64,000 nt of DNA from Symsagittifera roscoffensis (Eukaryota; Xenacoelomorpha; Acoela; Convolutidae): the NCBI RefSeq assembly GCF_963678635.1, contig NC_087064.1, forward strand, positions 48,469,346-48,533,345. Reading direction: 5' to 3'. Shown piece by piece: positions 1 to 10,400 of the stretch. The number at the start of each line of letters is the position of its first letter. The first letter of the stretch is position 1. A program made the position numbers and the translations under genes. The notes under the pieces are model-generated. The model saw only the letters and a list, made by a program, of their open reading frames with translations. It was not told the DNA's origin and made no database searches.

Positions 1-238
1 GAGTCATTTTTCTACAATTTTTTTTTCAATTTGCCTCTATTACTATGACTGTCTAATATGCCTAAATTATATTTTTATGTCAGATCCTTCTATCACACCA
101 AGCAGAAAAAACTAAATTTTGGCTTATTTGGAAAAAACTTTTTTAACAGTAGTTTTCTAAAGACTATGGTCGGAACATTCTGCGCTATTTGCATATTAAC
201 GGGCTATCGTTGTTTAGTTTAGATTTCTCATGTAGCAG

Positions 239-668
239 CAGGGGCGGATTTAGGGGGGGGGCGGACGCCCCCCCCCCCCCCCTCAGAGATTCGACCCCCT
301 GCCGACCCAAAGGGTCCCCCCTTTGATACTTTTTCAGAAATCCATTTTTGGCCGACCGACCCTAAAATTTTTCTAAAGGCGCCTTTGGCGCCAATATATA
401 CTAATTTTGAGGGGGAGCGCGCGCCAAAAAAAAACGCGATTTTTTTGTCAAAATTTTTCAAAAATTGCCCAAAAACGGCTTTTTTGACTGTTTTTTCAAA
501 AATTTGCCTGCGGCGCAGAAAATTTAGCCAAAGTAGGGCCAAAACAGTGCTTTGGGAGAGCTCGAAAAATCAATTTGGTCGACCTAAAAAAAAAAAAAGG
601 TCGTCAAAATTTTGGAAAATTTTTTGAAAATCCGCCCCCCCCTCGAGAAAATCCTAGATCCGCCCCTG
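239..668. mobile_element. Non-autonomous hAT-type element (MITE), 430 bp
   Basis: The element begins CAGGGGCGGATTTAGG and ends with CCTAGATCCGCCCCTG, which are 16-bp terminal inverted repeats with one mismatch. It is flanked on both sides by the exact 8-bp direct repeat TGTAGCAG (231-238 and 669-676). An 8-bp target duplication with CAG..CTG ends is typical of the hAT superfamily (established knowledge). The interior has G-run/C-run ends, poly-A/T and a GGCGCC palindrome. The short ORFs crossing it on both strands are chance, so no transposase is encoded and mobility would need a transposase in trans. A related fragment lies at 50259-50380. The clean target duplication suggests a fairly young insertion. 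Confidence 0.88.
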
Positions 669-921
669 TGTAGCAGGTAGACTTATTTCAGTTTTGTGTT
701 TGAAACTTGAGGTTCTTTTAATTCTGTTTAAATTGAGATCAAGTTTGAATTTTGGCTAATTGTTATATAATTCTTCCAAGAACTTATTTAACTTCTCATT
801 AACACTTTCACGAGTGTTTTTGAGTTCTAGTGTCTTAAATAAAGATGACATTCAAATTTTTACTCAATAATTTCGTTGTTCTGATCTTTTATTGAACTAA
901 AGGGAAAGTACTATGGATCAG

Positions 922-956
922 TGTGTTGTTTTGCCGCCTGATTTTGTCTACCTCAG
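922..956. repeat. 35-bp exact direct repeat, copy 1
   Basis: The sequence starting TGTGTTGTTTTGCC and ending CTACCTCAG recurs exactly at 1812-1846, about 890 bp downstream. The flanks differ after the shared block. It may mark the edges of an unrecognised element or a local duplication; no function is assigned. Confidence 0.7.
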
Positions 957-1811
957 GCGAAACTCGCGTGTAGTCAGGTGTGGTTTATATTAAAGGTTTT
1001 TTGCCGTGATTTAGATTCCAAAAAGTTTCAATAACTGGTCTGAATTTATCTACTTTTCAGACTAATTTCCACTCTGGATCAAACTGCATTTCCAGACTGC
1101 ATTTCTAATCTAGTTATTCCTCGTTTTGTGGTTTTTGTTGTAACCGTCTCTTATAGCTTATTTACCCATCCAGACTCTAACTATTTCACTAGCCAGATTG
1201 GTCCGATAAGTTTGAAACGAGTTTTTTTAATTTTCTTCTTTATGTACTTTTTTCAAGTTTTATTCAAAAATGAGCATGGTCGAAACTTTCTGTGGTACGC
1301 AGTGGCTATACTTCTGTATTAAATTTTTTTAATTGATTTACTTGAAGAGACTATTTTATACTTTCGTCTGAAATAACCTTCATTTAATTCAAGTCCAACC
1401 TTTATTTTCTCTTCTCCCATAAGTTTTTGTCGTAATTTCTGATGAAGTTTTTTATCGTCTCAATTTTTATCTAGCTGTGTCATCTGCGTACAGATAGGCA
1501 TGGGTGCTTTCATTCATTTGTGGTTTTTCATTATTATACAAAATTTACAGAATTGGATTCAAAATTCGAGACTTCAATTTTTTAGGCTGTTTGTTATTGA
1601 TAGAAACATCTTGTTTACGATCTAAAAGTTTGAAGCTAAATAATTATACGCTGGAACTGTTGTTGTGTTTTTGTAAAATTTTGATTGCAGTTAGGTTTTG
1701 ATGGATTCTAGCGAAGGCGTTTCGTAAGTCACGGAATTTGCAATGAGCTTCATCTAATTAAGTATTCCACTGAGTTTTTGATACTTCACCTAAGGTGATA
1801 ATTGCTTTAAT

Positions 1812-1846
1812 TGTGTTGTTTTGCCGCCTGATTTTGTCTACCTCAG
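1812..1846. repeat. 35-bp exact direct repeat, copy 2
   Basis: Identical to 922-956. It is followed by a second small duplication, the phrase GACACGAATGGAAATC occurring twice within 1849-1885. Confidence 0.7.
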
Positions 1847-3137
1847 CGACACGAATGGAAATCCGAGGGACACGAATGGAAATCATACAGACCTTCACTC
1901 CGGTCAAAAAGATAATTGCGGATTGTGATCGAAATTTTTTATGAGCGTATAGGTTCTACACCATCCCATCTTTTGAAAGATATCTTACCTCAGCGTACCT
2001 GTTACTCAGTTAAACTCCGTAACCGATTACCATGCAGTAGCACAACACAGAAAGAAAAATACAAGAACTTGTTCCCTGACCGTCTCCTTCGGCAACTCAA
2101 CGACTGATAGATAGCGAAATAGATGTATTTCTATTTTAATTTAAGTTTTTTGTTGTTGTTGTTGTTTAGCTGGCATATCGGTGAACTTTTTTTAGCAATA
2201 GCTAGGTTAAGACTGATACAAGGGAAATGGGTCTAAAGTTGCTGGCTTAAATTTACTTCTGTCTCTATGCATGAACTATTACTCGTTGATTTTTAGGCTG
2301 GCCTTTTGTTCCGACCATTGAAAATGGGACAAATTTTGTATTCGGATGTGTTTTAGTTTTTTCTTTTTTTGTTTTCCAAGCAAAATCGGGCAGTACAATT
2401 AATAATTGGAATGGTTTGATTGATATATCATATGAAAGCCCTTTCAGTCTTGATGCGAGGAGCATTGAAAAATTTCCAAAAAGCGAAGAACGCGATCGGG
2501 TAGCGTTCGTTATATAAAATTGGATGTAAACTGGTCAATTAAACTTAAAGAAAGAAGATTTGAAGTAAAAATGTTTTTATTTGAACGTTTTTTCATGTTT
2601 TTTGAAGATAACTTGTCAGTTTTGGCTAATTTTATACGCCTTTTTTATTTTTCTCATCTCACCGCTCACAAAAATTGACACAAAATAAAAGTAACAATTA
2701 GAAAAGATTTTTATGATTTTTCCTGATTGTTTTTTGATTGATTCCGTTGCTGGAAGTTATTCAAATACGAATGTTTTTTTTTGATGATTTTATTTCCTCT
2801 GGTTAACTCTTCTGGCGAGAAAATTGTTAAAAGTGATCGTTGGTTGCGATAGATACCATCTTGTTGTTTGCTGCAGCAGTCATTACTCGTTTTGCTGCTT
2901 GGTCGGAGGTAACTGGAAGTTGTCCAAATAAAACGTTTTTTTTTGTAATGGTTTAACTTCAGTTGGAAAACCTCCTGAATTTAATAGTAGGAACCATCTT
3001 TTTTTCTAGCCCAACTTTAAAATTAAAGTGTTCACTTATTTGGTGTTCCTTTTTGCTATATTCACGATCTGTAGCAGTGGAAGTTTCATAGCATCTGTTC
3101 TCTGCTTTATTTTTGTTTTGTGTTTGTGAATTATGAA

Positions 3138-3385
3138 GCGTCCGTGGCCGAGCCGAGTGGTTAGTGTGTGAGTCTCATTATCTCTAGGTCGTAGTATATC
3201 ACAGATCGAGTCCGAGACGTAGCCGAATTTTTGCTAATTCGCTGCTTATTTCTACTTTTTTTATTGCTCATATAGGAAAAAGAGCTGCTTTTTTTTATAT
3301 AAAAAGAGCTACATATTTATAGAGCTGCGTTTTGTCGGATTCTCGCAAGTGTTCGCAAAAGGATGCTTCGCCTCTGCGTAATTAC
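3138..3385 (+). mobile_element. tRNA-derived SINE, copy 1
   Basis: The 5' part looks like a decayed tRNA with internal polymerase III promoter boxes: an A-box-like TGGCCGAGCCGAGTGG near 3144 and a B-box-like ATCGAGTCC near 3204. It is followed by a non-tRNA body: GTAGCCGAATTTTTGCTAATTCG, T-rich sequence, AGAGCTGC, TTCTCGCAAGTG and GCTTCGCCTCT. The same order of blocks occurs at 9838-10040. A pol III promoter-bearing head plus a shared unrelated tail in two dispersed copies is the signature of a tRNA-derived SINE. The ORF overlapping it is not considered a gene. Confidence 0.72.
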
Positions 3386-4385
3386 CTTGTCTGTATCAGA
3401 AATCAGAATGAAATAACAGATCACTCTAAGGAAGGTACTGTGAGTTGCTCCTGGTATATGACATGCTTTTTGAAATCATATCTGAGTACTGCCCACAAAG
3501 AACTATCAAAAACTCTCAATGTCTCTAAATCAACTTCCGAAACGCTTCTCGTGTCGAACGGTGGTTCAAAATGTATGCCGGTTTCTTTTTCGTGTACCGC
3601 TTCGAAAGCAACCTTTCATTTTTTTGCCATTTCTCCAATATGTTTCAATCAGAAATATATTTATGTTGCTCTTCAATGCTCTAAAAAAAATTTGCACTAA
3701 AAGTTATAATATTATTTGATTTTTTTGTAAGTGACGCGCTAAATGAAGTTTTTAATACTAATTTTCCTTTTTAGTAAAATCAAAATTTTTTAGTCTAAAT
3801 TGCTAAAACTCAAAAGTTTAAACCAATTTTTCTCGACACTGGGATAGTTTTTTGAAAATGTTATAATGTCGTTCGAATTACCACTGAAAGGACCTATATG
3901 ATGTCACTCGAACCATTGCGATGATTATTTGTGGTACTTGATTTTGCGTGGAAAACGGAAAAAACTAAAACAAACCCGAATACAAATCTTTGTCATTTAA
4001 ATGGCCTGGACAATAATAATTTTGTTACTTGAAGGCAGTTACAAATTTTCTGATTAAATTTTTTTCTCAAAATATTTAAAAATTCCTATTCATTTCAGTT
4101 CAGTTTTTTTCTTGAAGGTCGGCATGAACAAGCAAACAGATTAAACTAAATTCCGAAATTCAAATTGCCCTATTAAATATTTTGAAATTTTAATTTGTTT
4201 CTTCACAAGGGGGAGTGAACACAAACAGGAAAACAGCCGAGCTGAAAAATGAAATTAATTATGGAGCTATGTAGCTGACTTGCGGGCTCTGCTCCGCTAA
4301 TTGGATGATTGAAAATTAAAACTCGACATTCAATTACAACAGCTGTAATCTTGTAATGTCAAATTATCATTTCCTTTTTTAACAG
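3386..4385. other. Non-coding, presumed CPSF3 intron
   Basis: AT-rich sequence ending in a T-rich tract and AG at 4384-4385, which is the acceptor of the first visible CPSF3 exon. No other gene or repeat was recognised. Confidence 0.55.
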
Positions 4386-4470
4386 TAACATCGGATCAGA
4401 TGACATGCTTTTCTCAGAAACAGACTTGGATGCATCGATGGAGAAAATTGAAACGATCAATTTCCATCAG
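4386..4470 (+). CDS. CPSF3: CPSF3 exon (first visible)
   Basis: The first base completes a codon from the upstream exon. The exon then encodes [15 protein letters not shown] and the following IETINFHQ, matching the stretch just after the N-terminal metal-binding region of CPSF73. The donor is GTACGG. The ATG at 4405 is internal and not the start. Confidence 0.93.
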
Positions 4471-7400
4471 GTACGGAACTCTTACAGAGACACCATTCGA
4501 AATGAATTGACTCCCGAAATTAAGAACGGTAATCGAAGGTCAGCGGAAGCTAGGAAATCTATGGTTTTGTTTTCGACAGGTTCAGGAGATTAGTGGCGTG
4601 AAGTTCTGGTGCTACCATGCTGGCCATGTGCTGGGTGCCTGTATGTTTATGATTGAAATAGCCGGAGTCAGGGTAAGTACAGATTACTTTTAGCTATTAT
4701 CTAGTAACTTGCTCCTAATTTTTAAACTTGAGGGAACACCTTTAGACCATAAAGCCGCCGCTTTTGATGAAGTTTGTGTTCAAATAGCTAAATAAGTGGT
4801 CGAATAGTTACAGCTTTCCGAATCAGTTGTGATGTGAATATTGATGATTGACAGGTGCTGTACACTGGAGACTACAGCTGTGAGGAGGACCGACATCTGA
4901 TGAAGGCAGAGGTGCCCCAGGTCAAACCACACGTCCTCATATCAGTAAGTGATTATGGAGGAATAGGACTGCATATAATGCCCGTTCGTTTTTTAAAATG
5001 GAATAAATTAGGGATAGGAAAACTATGCTCTAATTGTAAAAACAACTGTTGTTTTGCTGCATTCTTTTCTCCTGTGATACCTTTTCAATCCGCCTGAAGT
5101 TCACGTGAAACTTAATTGAAGTGCCCTCCTTTTTTGCTTGAATCTGAATTAAAACATTTCTATGATTTGACAGCTGAATTGTTTTTTTTTGTTCCTTAGT
5201 GTCCACTCCAAAAAAGAATGAATTTCTGTGATGCAGAAACAATCAGTGTTTAGATTGTGATAGGAATTCATAAGCACTTAGCCACCGTTCAGTTTCGATG
5301 TTAATCTTCGAGTGTTGGTTGCATAGTCGATACAGTCTGTTATCTAAAACGTTTCTGTATAGGAAGCAACCTATGGGACTTATCTGCACGACAACAGAAT
5401 GACGCGGGAGACTAGATTCACAGGCAAAGTGCACGAGATCATCAGAAGGGGAGGCAGATGTCTCATTCCTGTGTTCGCTCTAGGCAGGGCACAGGAACTC
5501 CTGCTCATACTCGGTTAGTCTACCAAGAAACTTTTTGAGTCTCAGTTGAATTGAATTTAAACTTTCGTTGTAGACAAGCATTTGAGATACATTTTCATAT
5601 ATCAAGTACATTACAAACTCTACACCAGGAATGGCATGCAGGTTACTCAACCCTTCTAGTAGAATATCTCCAGGTCACCTAGTTCATTATTTCTTCATCT
5701 ATTTCTGTTTAAGGCAAGTGAACATATTTGAAAACCATCAGTCAACCTTCTTCATAGTCAATAATTCCAAACTTTGAGCCTATCGAAACATTTGAATGAC
5801 TTTTTTTTCAAAAAAAAAGATGCGCTCCTCTCAAAGTTTGTGTTAAAATGCGACTTGAGATCAAACTTATGGTCCAGCGGTCAAGACGACCACACGGTAC
5901 CTGTGGGTAATTTTGGCAAGTACGATTGGGTCGTTTCCACTGAGCTTACTACTATTGCTAGGTTACTGTACCTTTTCTCTATTGATCTAAATGCTGTGTT
6001 CCTTGTTTGATTTGTTTCGTTTCGAACTATTTAAAAAAGTTTTTAAAAAAATTTTTTGTGTTCTAGATGAGTACTGGTCGCAGCAGCCGGAGCTACAGGA
6101 TGTGCCCATCTACTACGCCTCATCCCTGGCCAAGAGGTGCATGCCAGTCTACCTCACCTTCTCCAATGCCATGAACGAGAAGATGCGCAAACAGATGGCA
6201 CTCCGCAACCCATTCGCATTCAGACACGTCTCAAATCTCAAGGTCATTGTGTTCACAAGGCAAATTAAAATACAGTTGTTAGAAAAAAGTGGAGTTTCTC
6301 AGCTGCATATATCATTTTATACATGCGCTTATGCATGCACGTGTCAGTTTATTAATGCGCTTACTTTTCCTGAACTCTTTAAACGGTATACTTGATATGC
6401 TAGGAGGCACTGAAATTTTTCCAGGTAGAAACATAGCTTTTGCTCAAAATGCACTGTCTAATGTCACAGTTTTGGAAAACTTATCGATGTTTCAAACCGA
6501 TTTATTCAGAGCATCGACCACTTTGACGACATTGGGCCCTCAGTGGTGATGGCCAGTCCAGGTATGATGCAGTCTGGCCTGTCTAGAGAGCTATTTGAGA
6601 GCTGGTGTACTGACTTCAAGAATGGAGTCATCATTGCCGGATACTCAGTTGAGGGAACCATGGCCAGGGTTAGTTATCACTTCATCAGCCATCAGCTAAT
6701 GACTTCATATGTGTAACCGATGATAATTTAGTCATTTTGAGTTGTTACTTGGTGATTTAGAACTAGCTGTATTTACTTTTGAAGCTGAACATTTTTTGGC
6801 TATCTAATTTTAAGTCAATTAAGCTGAAATTTCGACGGACAAAAGGAAGTCCGCCCTACTTAAATGTGAATTTACCTAAAGCTAGCTTGTTTGAGCACTT
6901 AGGTGAGCGTTTCGAAACAATATACTCTTATTCGCTTCGGATGAAAATTGGGTTGTTTCGCCTTAAAGATGCTCCAATCCTCCGCAATAACAAACCGCTG
7001 TTTTTGTCGAAAAATTGTCCCACCGCGAACTGAGTAATGCAGAATACTACAGCTTCACTTCTACAGACAATTTTTTTGTCTGCAGAATACAACTCTGTGA
7101 ACCGCAGTCGTCCTTTTGAATCTATGTAAAAGTTAGTCGACATGGAAAGTATTAATTATCTAAATAATGAATCAAGATCATGATAGTGATGCGACGATTG
7201 TTGCGTATCTGCAGGACATCCTGGCCCAGCCCGAGGAGGTGACTTCGATGAGTGGGATGAAGCTGCCTCTCAAATGCAGTGTGGACTACATCTCCTTCTC
7301 CGCCCACGTCGACTACAGACAGGTGTCCGAGTTCGTCAGGGCACTACAGCCGCCGCATCTGGTCCGCCAATTTCAGTTTTTGCTACGGATTTTTATGTAT

Positions 7401-10400
7401 TTCACAAGAAATGGGGTTGTTTTTACTAGAGCAATCCGTAGGTTTTTGTCCACTCTGGAAAATAGGTTTGAATCTTAATTTGTTAGGGTAACATTTTGTA
7501 TAGCTAAGCGTGATGGTAGCTTAGAAAAAAAACGACTTGTGAAGTTCTAAGTCCCGTGGCTACAATTTTTCCTATTTTGGCTTTCTAATTAGAAGCGTAA
7601 TGATTTGAATCATGATAATCAAAAAAATATGAATGTGTCAGTTGCACACGATGATCAGTAAATACTCCTGTGAAATGTCAGGATTGTTGAGTTAATGCAG
7701 TGAGTAAGTTGAGCAAGTTACGAGCGTCATTGTGTACGTGGAATGTGGATGAATATATAGATGATTTTTTGGTTTTTCATAGTTTCACCTTGATGCGCCT
7801 TAGGGCTCCTGCGTGTTCATTGTGCATCAAAAAAAAAGTTTTTCTCACTATATAATTCAATTCAATTAGATACTAGTGCACGGTGAGGAAACAGAGATGG
7901 GCCGACTGCACAATGCACTGGGTAGACAGTACGAGAACAGTGCCAGCTACCAGCCCAAGATGTACATGCCCAAGAACAGCCAGAAGGTCCAGCTATTCTA
8001 CCCCGGAGAGAAAATGGCCAAGGTAAACTCCGACAACCCATCAACTCAATTGATGAGATAGCTGAAAATGGACACGTCAAAAAATGTATTTTATTGAACT
8101 TAGTCCTATTCGGTTACGACGAATAGTATGGTTAAAAATTCTTCGGTTAAAGAATCCGATTGCAGAATTTCAGCTTCATATGTCTGGATTTTTGATTTCT
8201 CGTGTCATTGCTGATGATCAACTATAAAAACTACGAAGAAAACCTTTGAATTTTTGCCAATTCATTAGAAGCCATCAAAACATCAATTAACTCAACAATG
8301 TCACTGAATGAAGTTATCATAACAGTTTGAACTATGCAGTTTGAGGGGATTAAACAGCAGGCATGTCTACGAGCATGAATGATTCGAATATTTCCTTTTG
8401 ATATTTCCCAAAAAAGAATGAATGGAGCTGGCGGGTATTCGGTAGTGATGGTGCCCAGCAATCATATGAGTGCGGATTCAAATCGAATTTGCGCCTGAGT
8501 TTAAGTAAGCTTCAATTCAACCCTAAATATTTAATCTCCGGGTAGCGCCTCCTGGCTGGTTGACTAAAAAAAATAACGCATTTGAATTTTGACACGTTAC
8601 TAGATTTTGTTTGGATTGGAGTAGCATATGGAATATTTAAAGGTGATGGGAAGTCTCGCAGTTCAGAAACCCCAGATGGGACAGAAGGTGTCTGGGGTGC
8701 TCCTTAAAAGGAACTTCAACTACCACCTTCTGAATCCAAAAGACATAAATCGTAAGTGCAGAAAATTGGAGTAGAAAAATTTGAGACTAGTTATTTCAAA
8801 TGAACGTATTCTTTAAAACGCTACGGATTTTGTGCTGAAATCTTATTTGTCAAATAATTCTGAAGAAAAAATGTTTGCTTTATAGTTATTAGTATACAGT
8901 TTCTTTTTATCGCAGTCTTAAAGTTTATCCTGAATTGTATAATTTCATCGTCTTACTAATCTGAAACCGGAATTTATATATTGGAATTAAAGTTCACATA
9001 TCTAGACGTAACACACTCCCTCCCGAAAAGAAAACAGAGTACATTTTTATATAGTTCAAATAAATAGTAAATGATTTGCGGATTCTGTATGGGTGGCGTA
9101 AATTTGATTCAGTTTTTGAGGAGCGCTGATGAAGTGGTTACGTCTCTCTGCCTCTCAATCGAAAGGTCGGAAGTGATGCAACATTACCCAGCCCAGTAAA
9201 ATAACCGCACAAATTGCATGCAGTTCTTAACCAGGGGCACAACAGCGGTTATCTGTGAAGAACTGGACAGATCCTATGTTGGTACTTTCTTTCGTGGATA
9301 AATCATCTTAACTTAAAATCAAAAGCTCTGATATTCCGTGTAAAGTCGTCATGAATGCCTTTTTTGTTTACCTGTTTTCAAGTATAGTCTGTATTTTTGT
9401 TTTTCTCAGACTACACAGATTTGACTATCAGCCGACTGAGTCAGAAGCTGTCAGTTCCGTTCACTCGCAGCTTCGCCACAGTACAGGTGGTGTTGCAGCA
9501 GCTATGTGGCCTGGATGACGTCATCCTCAACCAGGGAGTGCGCTTCTCCCTTAAAGTCTACAACAACTCCATCACGGTCACCCTCGAGGACGGAATATGC
9601 ATTCTAGAGGTAGATAAATGAAGTGTATCTTACTTTTTGATCTTTGGAAGTATCATGGATGGATCTCCAGATATCAATGGATGGATCTCCAGATATCAAT
9701 GGATGGATCTCCAGATATCAATATTTATGGTGCGGCACCCCAATTATGTTGGGGCACTTTTACAGCTTTTTGATAGCATGTGCTTTGACATTCGAATAGT
9801 AATAAGCAAACACAGTTGCTGCATTTTAATTCATCAAATGAACCGAAAAATGGCTGAGTGGATAGTGCGTATGACTCAAAATCTATTGATTGCAGTAGGT
9901 CACAGATTCGAAGCTTACTCGTAGCCGAGTTTTTGCTAATTCGAGGCTCATTTCTACTTTTTCTTTTTTTCACTTGATAGAGCTGCTTTTTGACCGTGTT
10001 CTCGCAAGTGTTTGCAAAGAGCAGCTTCGCCTCTTTGTTAACTATCTGGAACTATCTATCGTTCTATAGTTAAATGTTATTAAAAGTAATGAACGTAGTG
10101 AGTACTCTTATATAGGTCTTGCTGATTTTTTTTGGGTCTTGTTTCAGGAAAAAGTCGTAAAATTTGTTCACGCTCAATTTTGATCTTTCGCGGTTTGACT
10201 TGTGATTTCTTTTCAAGTTCGGTGCGCTTCCATTGTTGAAAGAAAGGCAAAATCCACTATCCAGCAGCAAAAGTGTAAAGGTCACGAAAAACATTCGACT
10301 TCTAATTTCGAAAATGGAAATTAATTATCAGATTTTCCACCGAAATAAAAGTTTTGCCTATTGATCCAGTTTTCTCAAATTGGGTTAATTTTAACAAAAA

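Larger units (their letters stand above)
677..3137. other. AT-rich non-coding stretch, no gene seen
   Basis: No conserved protein or RNA gene was recognised. The ORFs here are short and of low complexity. It holds the 35-bp direct repeat described at 922 and 1812, a short local duplication around 1849-1885 and a small GTT microsatellite near 2149-2166. If CPSF3 starts further upstream, this is intron sequence. I looked for the CPSF3 metal-binding HxHxDH exon here and did not find it. Confidence 0.6.

Noticed and set aside
228-627. Overlapping ORFs of 104 and 80 codons on opposite strands
   Set aside because: They lie inside the hAT-type MITE and are made of its low-complexity G/C and A/T runs; no protein similarity.
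3138-3225. A functional tRNA gene
   Set aside because: Only A- and B-box-like segments are recognisable; the acceptor and anticodon arms do not pair, and the same sequence with the same tail occurs at 9838, so it is a SINE.
3332-3719. ORFs of 122 and 66 codons after the SINE head
   Set aside because: The first begins in the SINE tail; both have low-information composition and no homology; treated as chance.
1-4385. Missing N-terminal CPSF3 exons
   Set aside because: I looked for the HxHxDH metal-binding block and the surrounding conserved sequence and saw none; the region is AT-rich filler and repeats.
8440-8560. SINE-like segment with GGATTCAAATC
   Set aside because: Single weak B-box match, no A box and no second copy in the window.
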